A stretch of DNA of 33,383 nt, from the NCBI GenBank assembly GCA_013306675.1, contig JABLUY010000325.1:1-33383 (forward strand), read 5' to 3'. The notes below the pieces were generated by a model, which was given only the letters and a program-made list of their open reading frames with translations, made no database searches and was not told the DNA's origin. Origin of the DNA: Thraustochytrium sp. TN22. Lineage: Eukaryota > Sar > Bigyra > Thraustochytrida > Thraustochytriidae. Shown here piece by piece: positions 10,391-19,308 of the stretch (the stretch's first letter is position 1; every line of letters begins with the position of its first letter). Position numbers and translations under genes: made by a program.

Positions 10391-12706
10391 ATGGCGATGG
10401 TGGTGTCGCTGGCCAGGGCCGTGGAGGCGGCACGCGGCGGCGCGGCGCGGGGGCTGTGCGGCGGCGGCGCGCGCGGCGGAGGCGGCGCGCGCGGCGGCGG
10501 AGGCGTGAGGGGCATCTCGTCGAGGAGCAGGAGCAGGCTGGAGCGGCTGGAGGATGACGCGAACATGCGCGTGGCGGACGCCGCCGCGCAGGAGCGCTTC
10601 TTGCGCGAGGTGGGCAAGGTCTCGCCGGAGATCGTGCTGCAGAGGTACGAGTCCGGGCGGTTCGCGGCGAGCGAGGGCGTCTTCAAGGAGTACCTCAAGG
10701 CGCTGGTGGCCACCGGCCGCCTCGAGCGCACGTCCATGGACGATCTGCTGCGCAACGCGCAGGCCGGCGCCGCGTACGGGCTCGCGCACGGCGGCGCCGC
10801 GGCGGCCGCCTACGGCCACGGCGGCGGCTACAGCAATGGGCATTACAACGTCGCCGGCGGCGGCGGTGGCGGCTACGGCAGCGGCCACGGGCTCCTGGGC
10901 TACGCGGCGCAGCAGGCCTCGCACCAGCACCCGGGCGGCAGCGGCATCGGGGCCGGCGGCCCGGCGTGGGGTGCGGCCGGCGGCGCGAGCGGCGGCGCGG
11001 GCGCCGGCTTCCTGCCGCAGATGCAGGCAGGCGGGCTGTTCGCCGGGAGCGGCGCGGCGGCCGGCCAGATCGGGTCCGAGTCCGTCCCGGTGCGCGTGCA
11101 GATCGTGGAGGGCAACGTCAAGTCGCAGTTCTGGCGCGCGGCGCGCATGCTGGCGCTGGCCGGCGTCCTTGTCTTCGGCTTCAACATGTTCATGGAGGGC
11201 CGGGGCATGATGCCGCGTGGGCTGACGACCGAGGTCAAGGCCTTTGTTGGTACGACCGGCAAGACCTTTGAGGACGTGTGCGGCGCGCAGGAGGCCAAGG
11301 ACGAGCTGCAGGAGATCGTCGAGTACCTCAAGGACCCGAAGCGCTTCACGCGCCTCGGTGGCAAGCTGCCCAAGGGCGTGCTGCTCACTGGTCCGCCCGG
11401 CACCGGCAAGACGCTGCTGGCCAAGTGCATCGCCGGCGAGGCCGGCGTGCCCTTCTTCCACGCGGCCGGCTCCGATTTTGAGGAGATGTACGTGGGCGTG
11501 GGCGCGCGCCGCGTGCGCGACCTCTTTGACGCCGCCAAGAAGGCCAGCCCGTGCATCGTCTTCATCGACGAGATCGACGCCATCGGCTCCACGCGCGCGC
11601 TCAAGGAGCAGCAGGCGCTCAAGATGACGCTCAACCAGCTGCTCGTCGAGCTCGACGGCTTCCGCGACACCGAGGGCATCATCATCATCGGCGCCACCAA
11701 CTTTCCCGACGTCCTTGACCCGGCGCTCGTGCGCCCGGGCCGCTTCGACCGCAATGTCGTCGTCCCGCTCCCGGACCTGCACGACCGCACCGCCATCCTC
11801 AACCTGTACCTTGGCAAGGTGCCGCACGAGGACGACGTGCGCGCCATTGACGTGGCGCGGGGCACGCCCGGCGCCTCGGGCGCCGACCTCGCCAACATTG
11901 TCAACGTTGCCGCGCTGCGCGCCGCCAAGATCGGCGCCGAGACCGTCACCACCGAGGACCTCGAGTACGCCAAAGACAAGGTGCTCATGGGCGCCGAGCG
12001 CCGCTCCGCCATCATCCCCAAGGAGGTGCGCGAGGTCACCGCCTACCACGAGGGCGGCCACGCGCTCATGGCGCTCCACACCCCGGGCGCCATGCCCATC
12101 CACAAGGCCACCATCATGCCGCGCGGCCAAGCCCTCGGCATGGTGCACCAGCTGCCCGAGGAGCAGGACATGCTCCAGCGCACCAAGCGCCAGATGCTCG
12201 CGGAGCTCGACGTCTGCATGGGCGGTCGCGCCGCCGAGGAGCTCATCTTCGGCCCGGACTCGGTCACCTCGGGCGCCTCCTCCGACATCCAGAAGGCCTC
12301 GCAGATCGCGCGCGCCATGGTCGAGCGTTACGGAATGGGCAGCTCTGACGTCGGCATCGTCTATCTGCCCAACGACCGTCTGCCCATCAGCGACGAGACG
12401 CGCCAGCGCGTCGACGCGGAGGTCAAGAACATTCTCAACGCCTCCTACGACCGCGCACGCAAGCTGCTCACCGCGCACAAGCGCGAGCTGCACCGCCTGG
12501 CCCGCGCGCTCCTCGACCACGAGAGCCTCACGGCCGAGCACATCCAGCTCGTCATCAATGGCAAGCCCCTGCCGGCCTCGGTTCGCCGCATGAAGACCAT
12601 GCCGGAGGACGGCAGCGGTGGTGATGCCGCGGCCAAGAAGACTGCCGCTGCGGTCGCCTCGGCCACCACGCCGTCCTCCGCGGTCGGTCCCAACCTTCCC
12701 GCATAG
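10391..12706 (+). CDS. YME1: Mitochondrial i-AAA protease (Yme1-like, AAA + M41 zinc peptidase)
   Basis: Encodes 771 aa. This family is anchored in the inner mitochondrial membrane facing the intermembrane space and degrades unassembled or misfolded membrane proteins. Visible features: an Arg-rich, acid-poor N terminus fitting mitochondrial import; the Yme1-type helical segment [20 protein letters not shown] (~80-100); an unusual Gly/Ala/His-rich stretch (~120-230); one membrane helix (~251-270); Walker A GPPGTGKT (~334); pore loop MYVGVGARR, which has the Tyr typical of i-AAA rather than the Phe of FtsH; Walker [17 protein letters not shown] second region of homology (~448); zinc site HEGGH (~553); and the third zinc-ligand region [11 protein letters not shown]. 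One membrane span, not two, also favours i-AAA over m-AAA. The ATG at 10391 is the first start in this frame before the conserved part. No introns are apparent. Confidence 0.96.
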   Translation: MAMVVSLARAVEAARGGAARGLCGGGARGGGGARGGGGVRGISSRSRSRLERLEDDANMRVADAAAQERFLREVGKVSPEIVLQRYESGRFAASEGVFKEYLKALVATGRLERTSMDDLLRNAQAGAAYGLAHGGAAAAAYGHGGGYSNGHYNVAGGGGGGYGSGHGLLGYAAQQASHQHPGGSGIGAGGPAWGAAGGASGGAGAGFLPQMQAGGLFAGSGAAAGQIGSESVPVRVQIVEGNVKSQFWRAARMLALAGVLVFGFNMFMEGRGMMPRGLTTEVKAFVGTTGKTFEDVCGAQEAKDELQEIVEYLKDPKRFTRLGGKLPKGVLLTGPPGTGKTLLAKCIAGEAGVPFFHAAGSDFEEMYVGVGARRVRDLFDAAKKASPCIVFIDEIDAIGSTRALKEQQALKMTLNQLLVELDGFRDTEGIIIIGATNFPDVLDPALVRPGRFDRNVVVPLPDLHDRTAILNLYLGKVPHEDDVRAIDVARGTPGASGADLANIVNVAALRAAKIGAETVTTEDLEYAKDKVLMGAERRSAIIPKEVREVTAYHEGGHALMALHTPGAMPIHKATIMPRGQALGMVHQLPEEQDMLQRTKRQMLAELDVCMGGRAAEELIFGPDSVTSGASSDIQKASQIARAMVERYGMGSSDVGIVYLPNDRLPISDETRQRVDAEVKNILNASYDRARKLLTAHKRELHRLARALLDHESLTAEHIQLVINGKPLPASVRRMKTMPEDGSGGDAAAKKTAAAVASATTPSSAVGPNLPA

Positions 12707-12870
12707 TCTGCGACGCGCGATTTCGCGCGCTTTCGTAGATGACTGACTACTGCGGCTCCGTTCGGCAACAAGGAGGAGCTCGGCCGCGTCGGCCCCGTTG
12801 CCTCTCGCGCGCGCGTGCGCGTACGCGTCTGTCCTTTCTGACGCGTGCGCTTTCGTTCTCCTGGATGTCC

Positions 12871-12913
12871 TCTTTCCTTCTCCTTCTTTTTTTTCTCTCT
12901 CTCTCCCGCTCAG
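12871..12913 (+). other. Long polypyrimidine tract ending in CAG
   Basis: Forty pyrimidines broken only by a single G, including a T8 and a CT run, end in CAG at 12911-12913. By form it is a strong 3' splice acceptor, 165 bp after the YME1 stop codon. It may instead be simple repeat sequence in the 3' UTR. Confidence 0.4.
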
Positions 12914-13069
12914 GCTCGCCCTCCCCGCATTCCACGACGGATGAGAGAGCCACCTGATTTAGCTGTCGCGCGCTCCTGTTGCCTCGCAGGCAGACACTTT
13001 TCATTTGCGCATGCGCAGCCAGCGAGCGATCGATCGAGCGTGCATGCGCGCGATCGAGCAGCAAGCAAC

Positions 13070-13116
13070 GCAATGCGAAATGCGATGCAAAAATATTGCA
13101 ATGCAATGCAATGCAG
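13070..13116. repeat. GCAAT/ATGCA short tandem repeat
   Basis: Repeated GCAAT, ATGCA and AATGC words including TTGCAATGCAATGCAATGCA. Together with the preceding CGATCGATCGAG it makes the centre of this spacer low-complexity. Confidence 0.8.
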
Positions 13117-13391
13117 AGCAAGGAGCTTCTTGTCCACCTCTCATGGCGGACTCGTCTCTCTCCACCCACCCATGCACCCATGCAGCCAACTAGAAGCGCA
13201 CGCTCGCGACGCGATCGCCGCGTCGTCGTGCAGACTTTTGCTCTGGTATTCACGAACTGTACAACAGAAACAGATGGTCATTCCTAGCTCCTGAAAGTAG
13301 GGCTTGTCTTTGCGTGTCTCGTGTCACGGTCTTGCTCCATCAGCCAGGTCTCCAGCAGGAAATTCATTTCGTTTCGAGTTCTTCATCAGCG

Positions 13392-14096
13392 TCAGGGCAG
13401 CAACAACAGCGACAACAACAGCGGCAGCACGACGGACCATGGCGTAAGGCGGCCCGAAGCAAGATTACACAGGTCGTCCTGGCAGCATCGCACGCCCGTG
13501 CCTGTGAGCGTGGACTGCTCGCGCTCCTCGCAGGTGCGCGCACAACCGCGAATGTGGACGGCCTCAAAACCCCAGACCGCGGTCTTGCCGTAGCGGGAGT
13601 TCTGCGGCCGACGGAACTCGTCAATGCAAAACACCTCGTCCTCCGCGCATTCCATGGTCTGATTGGGCGCCAAGCCCGTGCTGCAGTCCGCGACGCCACC
13701 GCAGGCCTCCAGCTCGCGCGCGCAGGTCCACACTGGCGCGAGAGCGTCATCGTCCTCCGGCGGCGCCGTATCGCACTGGTCCTCGGTGGCGGTGCACGTG
13801 CGCGTCTGGTTATCCTCCGGGCCCTCGTACCAGCAGGTCTCCACGGTCTGCGTGCAGTTCGTGCTTCCCTCTGGCACTGCGGTTGGCGCCGTCAAGGTCA
13901 CCGCGTCCTGAAAAGCGCACTGCTCGATGCTCCACGCCGCCTCGGCGGCCGCCGCGTCGCCCAGCTCCTCCGCCTTGATCGCCACGCACTCCGGAAAGCA
14001 GTCATGGCGCCCCACGTAGCACGTCAGCGCCTCACCGCCTTGCGCCAGCACCGCCAGCACCGCCAACACGGCCAGCGCGGCCAGCGAGCGCGCCAT
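13392..14096 (-). CDS. Secreted GPI-type cysteine-rich protein with Ly6/uPAR (LU)-like domain
   Basis: Encodes 234 aa from the ATG at 14096. The frame continues upstream but only via a GTG at 14198, and the ATG places a signal peptide (MARSLAALAVLAVLAVLAQG) at the very N terminus. The mature protein has 18 cysteines. The C-terminal half (124-211) follows the LU order: spaced cysteines, then GCARTC, then VRCCQDDLCN, where CC-x-x-D-x-CN is the LU hallmark. It ends in a small-residue segment and a hydrophobic tail without a charged end, as in GPI attachment signals. NCT and two NQT sequons are present. The N-terminal half (26-110) is also cysteine-rich but lacks the CC motif. LU proteins in animals are surface receptors or ligands; any function here is unknown. 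It shares a 304-bp divergent promoter with DZIP1. Convergent evolution of the motif cannot be excluded. Confidence 0.85.
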   Translation of the reverse strand: MARSLAALAVLAVLAVLAQGGEALTCYVGRHDCFPECVAIKAEELGDAAAAEAAWSIEQCAFQDAVTLTAPTAVPEGSTNCTQTVETCWYEGPEDNQTRTCTATEDQCDTAPPEDDDALAPVWTCARELEACGGVADCSTGLAPNQTMECAEDEVFCIDEFRRPQNSRYGKTAVWGFEAVHIRGCARTCEEREQSTLTGTGVRCCQDDLCNLASGRLTPWSVVLPLLLSLLLLP

Positions 14097-14268
14097 GGAC
14101 GAGAGCGCCCCTGGCCTCCGGCGCGCAGCCGAGCCTTGCCAGGACCCTCTTTTTTGCCGCCGCCGTCGGAGCCGCCGCCACCCCGGCCGGCGACTCACCG
14201 CTCCCGCCGTGCGAGCCGCGAGCGCAGGAGAGTTGTACCGCGGTCTCCCTCGAAACCGTTGACTAAGA

Positions 14269-14291
14269 GGCCTAATGGCTACTGTTAGGCC
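14269..14291. promoter_or_regulatory. Inverted repeat GGCCTAA-N9-TTAGGCC
   Basis: Perfect 7-bp arms at 14269-14275 and 14285-14291 with a 9-bp spacer. Position in a short divergent promoter suggests a dimeric factor site. A transcribed hairpin in the DZIP1 5' UTR is the alternative. Confidence 0.5.
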
Positions 14292-14294
14292 GCG

Positions 14295-14310
14295 TGGGAC
14301 GCGCGTCCCA
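14295..14310. promoter_or_regulatory. 16-bp perfect palindrome TGGGACGCGCGTCCCA
   Basis: Reads identically on both strands, centred on GCGC, and begins 3 bp after the GGCCTAA inverted repeat. It lies 91 bp before the DZIP1 ATG. It could be an operator-like dimer site or a 5' UTR hairpin. Confidence 0.55.
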
Positions 14311-14400
14311 GCCTGAGCTCAACCACCTCACTGTCAATCAACTGCAAGTCGCAGCGCCGCTCGCTTGCAGACGCCGCTCGCGCTGCGGCCCCGCTGCACC

Positions 14401-17400
14401 ATGGGCACGGCGGCGCTCCAGGAGCTGCGCGCCAAGCGGCGGTATCGGCACGGGGCCGGGGCTGCCGCTGCCTCGACCGGCGCCGCCGCGTACGAGCAAG
14501 ACGAGGAGGACAGCGCGGACGACCGGGAGCTGGAGGGCGGCGTAGGCGGCGGTGCTGACTGGCTGCGGAGCTTTAGGTTCCAGCAGCGCCACGGCAAGCT
14601 CGACGTGCGCAGGCTCGCGCGCCTGGACCTGACGCGCGTCGTGGACCGCGTCGATGTGGGTGCGCTGCAGGAGGTGCTGGAGAATGTGGCTTTTTGCAAC
14701 CTCAAGGTGGCTGATCTGCAGGGGCTCGCGGACGCCACCCTGATCAAGACCTTCCGCGTCGCGCAGCTCATCATCGAGTACCTGCTCAACCTGGAGAATG
14801 CGCTCTTCGCGCAGGTTGACACGGCGCGAGCCGAGGCCAGGACGGCCACGGCCGAGGCTGACCAGCTAGCCGAGGACGGGCGCGTGCTCGCGGACGAGAA
14901 TGATCGTCTTCACAAGGAGCTGCGTCAGAAGCGCAAGGCGCTCGCCACCTTCGAGTACGTGCTCACCGTCCACGGGCCGGGCGCCGGCGCGGGCTCGCTC
15001 AAGGAGACGCTTGCCCATGCACTCGCTGGAACGCGGCCCGGTGCAGGGCTCGACGCGCCAGGACTCGAGGCCGCTGTCTGCGCCACCTGCGGCAAGACCT
15101 TTAGCTCGCGGGACTTTTTGCGCCGCCATTGCGCACGCAGAAACCACGTCTACAAGGCGCCTCCTCTGCACGACGCGGAGAACGTGGAGCCCAATCCGAC
15201 GAGCGAGCTGCCCGCGCAGAAACAGGCCGCGCTCATCGAGGACCTCCAAGCCTCGCTGCTTGCAGCCGTCAAGGACCGCGAAGAGGCTATCCAGGGCGCC
15301 GTGGACCGCGCGCGCGAGGCCGACCGTGCGCTGCATGAGGAGCAGCTCGCCTCGCTGCGCGCACAGCACCAGGCCAACGAGGACCGCGTTCAGGCGCACT
15401 TTGAGGCGCGCCTCGCAGGCCAGCAGCTGGCGTACGAACAGCGCATTGCCGGTCTTGAGGCCAAACTGGATGTCTTCCGCACCTTTTCTCTCACCGCGCG
15501 CGCCGAGGCGGACGATGAGGCGAAGCGGGCGCGCAGCGAGGAGCAAGCTCGCCTGCAGCGGGAGCAGGTCGACCTTCTCGAGCGCGAGCTGCGCCTTCGC
15601 CAGGCCGAGCAAGCCCAGGCCGACGCGCGGGCACACGCGCAAGCCCAAGCCCAAGCGCAAGCGCACGCGCAAGCGCAGAGTCACGCCTTGCAAAGCCGTC
15701 CGTGGCACGAACCCGTGCAAGAGCTCGCTGTGGCGGACGAAGAGGCCAAGGGCGCAGCGGGCGAAGCGCATACACGTCGCTTCCGGGAGGCCATCATGGC
15801 GAACCTGTGCCGCTCGCTCGCCGCCGCGTCCCGCTCTTGGCGGCAGCGCGCGCTTGCGCGCGCCATGCAGACGCTCAGGGAGCACAGCATGAGCGCCGCC
15901 TTTGCACGCGCCAAAGCGGACCTGCTGCAGGCCACATCTGCGGAAAGGGCGACCTCGCCCCGTCTTGCCGTCGCGCGCCACGTGGCGCAAGCTGTGGCCG
16001 TCGAGGTGCAACCAGACGCGCGGCCCATCAACGACGAGGCCGTGCGCAACATCACCCTGCAGTACCTGCACGCGCAGCGTCAGGATACCATCTCGGACGA
16101 AGAGCGTGTTGCCATGGCCGACGTGGACACCATCATTGACGGCCGTGCTTCGCTTCTGCGGACCCAGTTCCACGTCGGCGCGCAGCCCATGGATCACGTG
16201 CCGTTTCCGGGCAAGCCGTATGTCCGCGCGCGCTGGGATCACGGCTCCGCCGAGGTCCGCGCGCAGCTGCGCGAGGTTCGCTCGCAACTGCGCCGCAAGA
16301 TGGCGGCCTTTGACGAGGCACTCCCAGACATGGACACGCTCACAGACGAACAGCGCGTACACCTTCAGCGCCAGATCGAGGTCTCGCGGCGTAGCGAAGC
16401 TCAGCCGGGCTTTAAGAACGCCGTACGCGCCGTGCGCAAGCTCACAGCGGACCTCACTGAGGCCTTTTACGTGCCGCAGCCCACGGAGGACCTTGAGGAC
16501 CTTGAAGATGAGTTCCCTACGCCGCGCGACCAGCTGCTCCAAGACGCCATGGTCCCGATCGCCGATCGCCAGCGGCAGCGCCGGCAGCGCGAGGCCGAGG
16601 AACAAGCTGCGCTCGCGGTGCAGCCCCGAAGCCGCCCACGGGTGGTTGCACAGCCCTCGTTTGCGGCGCTGCGCGTCTCCGCGGAGGATCTTGCGGACCC
16701 GAACATCGGCGACCAGGACCGCGACGGCGACCGCGAGCGGCCCGCGCGGCATATTGCCACTGAGGCGCGTCCGCCGCGCCCCGAGTGGCCTCCTAGTGAG
16801 GAGGAGAAGAGGACCACATCGCTCACGATGCAGGAGGACGCGGGCGAAGTTGAGCAGCACGACACGTGGTCACCGCTACCCCCGCCGCCTCATATCGCGA
16901 GCCTCGATGCGGGAGAAGAAGACATGGCCGTGCCGCAGGTGCGTGCTTACCGGCAAGGTCTTGCTGACCCGCAAGGCTTTCCGCGCCCGTACGTGGAGAC
17001 CAAGACGAGTCCGTGGTCTGAGCACGGCGCGCGGGACGAACCTGAGGTGGTCCCGACCCCAAGTGTGCTTTCCGCTGGGTCCTCACGCGCACCGCCCGTC
17101 ACGCGCGTGACCCCGGTCTCTCCTACAACCGCGCAAGAGCGGCAGGACGTGCCTGTGGAGGCCAAGACGGCGGATTCGTTCGAGCACGATCATGCGCATA
17201 ATGATGACCACGATCATGAGCATGATCATGAGCATGACGACGACAAGTATCATCGTGAACATCAAGTCAACCTCCACCACGACGACAGTGACAGCGACAG
17301 CGACGATCGCGAGCAGGAGGAATTTCCTTTGGAGACCAAGACCTCGGCTTTGACCGAGCACGAGCTTCTTGAGACGAAGTCTGCACCCCGTGCACAGACG

Positions 17401-17976
17401 CCCACGCCGGCGCAAACGTCTCCACCCGAATCACCGGAGCCGCCTGGGCTGCTCACACCTGATCGAACAGGCACGGCATCGCGGTCGCCCGAGGAGTCGC
17501 CGGCCCCGGCCCTCTTGACGCCCGAGCCCAAGGCGCCTGCGCCTGCGATGGCCGAGTCTCCGGATTCGCCCGCGCCCGCGCTTCTCACGCCGGAGCAGGT
17601 GTCGCCGGTCGCGGCCCCTGAGAATGCGCAGGACGACGACGAGGACGGCGGCGGTCAGGACTCGCCCCTAACTAGCGTGACGGAGTCCAAGGGTACGGCG
17701 CTCGAGACGGAGCAGCCCGCACCAAGCAAGGCGGAGGAGTCCGCGACGCCCGTGCTGCCGCGCCGCCCCAATTCGCCCATCGTGTCGGACCGGGTGGACA
17801 ATGCCAAGGCCGGAAAAGTTGGCGCCCGGCGGCGGCCAAGTGGGCCCTTTGGCGCACAAAGGTCGTCTGCAGCGGTGGTGGGCGTCTCGCAGGTCACCCA
17901 GCAGGACCTCGAGGCGATGCATTGGGACCTGGTGGCTGAGGTCTCGGACGATGACGACCATCAAATCGGGAGGTGA
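14401..17976 (+). CDS. DZIP1: DZIP1/Iguana-like ciliary zinc-finger protein
   Basis: Encodes 1191 aa from the ATG at 14401 in a strong CACCATGG context; the frame upstream opens only with TTG. Residues 56-140 match the Dzip N-terminal domain: FRF, then RVDVGALQEVLENVAFCNL and KTFRVAQLIIEYLLNLE. Coiled coil follows, then one C2H2 finger (227-249, CATC-x12-H-x5-H), and a long Ala/Gln/Glu/Arg coiled coil with an AHAQAQ-type run (~405-430). The C-terminal ~500 residues are disordered, with a His/Asp-rich block (~930-957) and repeated ETKT and PALLTPE motifs. In animals DZIP1 works at the basal body and transition zone in cilium assembly, so a flagellated stage is implied. The disordered tail is much less conserved in type than the N-terminal half. 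Confidence 0.88.
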   Translation: MGTAALQELRAKRRYRHGAGAAAASTGAAAYEQDEEDSADDRELEGGVGGGADWLRSFRFQQRHGKLDVRRLARLDLTRVVDRVDVGALQEVLENVAFCNLKVADLQGLADATLIKTFRVAQLIIEYLLNLENALFAQVDTARAEARTATAEADQLAEDGRVLADENDRLHKELRQKRKALATFEYVLTVHGPGAGAGSLKETLAHALAGTRPGAGLDAPGLEAAVCATCGKTFSSRDFLRRHCARRNHVYKAPPLHDAENVEPNPTSELPAQKQAALIEDLQASLLAAVKDREEAIQGAVDRAREADRALHEEQLASLRAQHQANEDRVQAHFEARLAGQQLAYEQRIAGLEAKLDVFRTFSLTARAEADDEAKRARSEEQARLQREQVDLLERELRLRQAEQAQADARAHAQAQAQAQAHAQAQSHALQSRPWHEPVQELAVADEEAKGAAGEAHTRRFREAIMANLCRSLAAASRSWRQRALARAMQTLREHSMSAAFARAKADLLQATSAERATSPRLAVARHVAQAVAVEVQPDARPINDEAVRNITLQYLHAQRQDTISDEERVAMADVDTIIDGRASLLRTQFHVGAQPMDHVPFPGKPYVRARWDHGSAEVRAQLREVRSQLRRKMAAFDEALPDMDTLTDEQRVHLQRQIEVSRRSEAQPGFKNAVRAVRKLTADLTEAFYVPQPTEDLEDLEDEFPTPRDQLLQDAMVPIADRQRQRRQREAEEQAALAVQPRSRPRVVAQPSFAALRVSAEDLADPNIGDQDRDGDRERPARHIATEARPPRPEWPPSEEEKRTTSLTMQEDAGEVEQHDTWSPLPPPPHIASLDAGEEDMAVPQVRAYRQGLADPQGFPRPYVETKTSPWSEHGARDEPEVVPTPSVLSAGSSRAPPVTRVTPVSPTTAQERQDVPVEAKTADSFEHDHAHNDDHDHEHDHEHDDDKYHREHQVNLHHDDSDSDSDDREQEEFPLETKTSALTEHELLETKSAPRAQTPTPAQTSPPESPEPPGLLTPDRTGTASRSPEESPAPALLTPEPKAPAPAMAESPDSPAPALLTPEQVSPVAAPENAQDDDEDGGGQDSPLTSVTESKGTALETEQPAPSKAEESATPVLPRRPNSPIVSDRVDNAKAGKVGARRRPSGPFGAQRSSAAVVGVSQVTQQDLEAMHWDLVAEVSDDDDHQIGR

Positions 17977-18092
17977 ACGTCGATATGTGTAGAGCCAGGA
18001 CGGGGGTCGTCCATGGCGTGCTTTCTAGCTAGTTCAAAAAAAGAAGCGGGAATTTGGCACTCGTCGTGTGTCTGGAATGCGGGCCAGAGTGC
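17977..18092. other. Short convergent spacer
   Basis: 116 bp between the DZIP1 stop and the stop of the facing GPI-type gene. It includes TCTAGCTAG (18025-18033) and an A7 run. The 3' UTRs probably overlap. Confidence 0.6.
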
Positions 18093-18809
18093 TCAGGAGC
18101 TTAGTGCAACGACGAAAAGAGCGGCGGCGATCAGGCTTGCGGCGGAGCTGTGAAGGGAGGGAGGGGCGCTCGAGGTGGTTGCGATGCGGCAGATGTCATC
18201 ACTGTTGCAGGACGTCTCAATACTGAAGCTGGAGCCTTCGCTCGCGAGGCGGACATCGGCATGATCAATGTTGGCCTCGCAAATGCCCTTGTTGATGCCT
18301 GCGGTGAAGTTGGCCCTCCAAGTGCATTGGTCGTAGCAACTGAAGTAGGCATCCAAGGCGGACTTGAAGTTCGGGCAGTGCTCTCCAGGGGAAGGATCCT
18401 GGTCGACGATCGCTGCGTCAATCGCGCTGTCCAGCGAGGCGAGGTACTGCAGGCAGTATGCTCCATAATAGTCGGTGCACTCGCTCGCGTAGTAGCTCGG
18501 GTTCGCGTCGGATGCGTCGTACGCGGTCTGCAGGCAGAAGCTATCTTTCGCCGTCGAGTTGTAGTCGAAGCACGCGTAGTCGAGTGCATAGTAGCACTGA
18601 CCGACGATACGCCCCAGCTCCTCGGTCGGGACTGGCTCGGCGGTGTCGCCAGCGCAAGTCATGGCGCGAGTGAACTCAGCAATCGCCGCGTCGCACCCCT
18701 GCTCGAGATAGATGTCCTTGTCGGGCAGGCAGTCCGCCTTCACCCTCGCGCCCATGAGCGCGCTCATGACGCACAAGACCGCGGTCGCCGTCCTCGACTT
18801 GCTCCTCAT
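18093..18809 (-). CDS. Small secreted, probably GPI-anchored cysteine-rich protein of unknown family
   Basis: Encodes 238 aa from the ATG at 18809; further upstream the frame opens only with GTG. The N terminus is a basic-hydrophobic signal peptide (MRSKSRTATAVLCVMSALMG) with probable cleavage before ADC. The mature part has 14 cysteines, an even number fitting disulphides, many Tyr/Asp/Ala residues, and NST and NFT sequons. The C terminus is Ser/Pro-rich followed by a hydrophobic tail (AASLIAAALFVVALSS), as in GPI signals. I do not recognise the fold. Its last cysteines (SCNSDDICR) faintly echo the CCQDDLCN end of the LU-like protein at 13392-14096, but the CC pair and Asn are missing, so relatedness is not claimed. 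It converges on DZIP1. Confidence 0.82.
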   Translation of the reverse strand: MRSKSRTATAVLCVMSALMGARVKADCLPDKDIYLEQGCDAAIAEFTRAMTCAGDTAEPVPTEELGRIVGQCYYALDYACFDYNSTAKDSFCLQTAYDASDANPSYYASECTDYYGAYCLQYLASLDSAIDAAIVDQDPSPGEHCPNFKSALDAYFSCYDQCTWRANFTAGINKGICEANIDHADVRLASEGSSFSIETSCNSDDICRIATTSSAPPSLHSSAASLIAAALFVVALSS

Positions 18810-19308
18810 GATGGCGTGCAGCTTTGCGGCTTTGCCGTGCGCAGTGCGGCGCCAGCTTGCGGCGGGGTGGGGTGGTACCTTCGTAGTGACTCTGGTTAAG
18901 TCTCTGGCCACTGGCCAGTCTCATTTTGCACTGGCACTGGTGGGCGCCAAGGGCTACGCATTTCGCGCACTGCAGTGGCAGGCGCGCTGGCTGTCGCGGC
19001 GCGCGGCTTCCACCACCAGCCGCTCAAAGTGGGTGGGAACCGAGGGAAGATCCGGAGTGAGTCTCTTTCGCGTTGTCGTCGGCGGCGTTGATCAAGGGCC
19101 CCAGGAGGTTGCCCGTCACGCATTGTTTCCGACGGCATCGTCTCAAACACTGACAAGGACGCCAGAGCTGCGCTAGAACTCCGAGGCTGGCCCGCGAAGA
19201 AGCCGTGTGCGCGCCATCAGCGATCACATAGCATCAAACTCATGCGCGTCTTGCTATCATACTAAACAAATAGAAACGGTTTGCACGCGACGCACGCGCA
19301 AAAGGGGA
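18810..19308. other. Intergenic region upstream of the GPI-type gene
   Basis: 499 bp between the start of the 18093-18809 gene and the stop of the carrier gene, both on the minus strand. It should hold the former's promoter and the latter's 3' UTR. Open frames here overlap the signal-peptide region or lack domains. I see no gene, tRNA or strong repeat. Confidence 0.6.

Larger units (their letters stand above)
12707..13391. other. Convergent intergenic spacer between YME1 and the LU-like gene
   Basis: 685 bp holding both 3' ends. It has a 43-bp pyrimidine tract ending in CAG (12871-12913) and a run of GCAAT/ATGC words (~13070-13116). Open frames here are short, mutually overlapping and without domains, so no gene is supported. 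Confidence 0.65.
14097..14400. promoter_or_regulatory. Bidirectional promoter between the LU-like gene and DZIP1
   Basis: Only 304 bp separate the two ATGs, so both promoters and 5' UTRs must lie here, or overlap. The middle contains a 7-bp inverted repeat and, 3 bp on, a 16-bp perfect palindrome. No TATA box is evident. Confidence 0.7.

Noticed and set aside
10106-12541. 811-codon minus-strand open frame over YME1
   Set aside because: It lies opposite the fully supported YME1 gene and has shadow composition with no domain. It exists because the GC-rich coding strand seldom yields antisense stops.
14866-16860. 664-codon minus-strand open frame over DZIP1
   Set aside because: Antisense shadow of DZIP1, whose frame carries the Dzip N-terminal domain and C2H2 finger.
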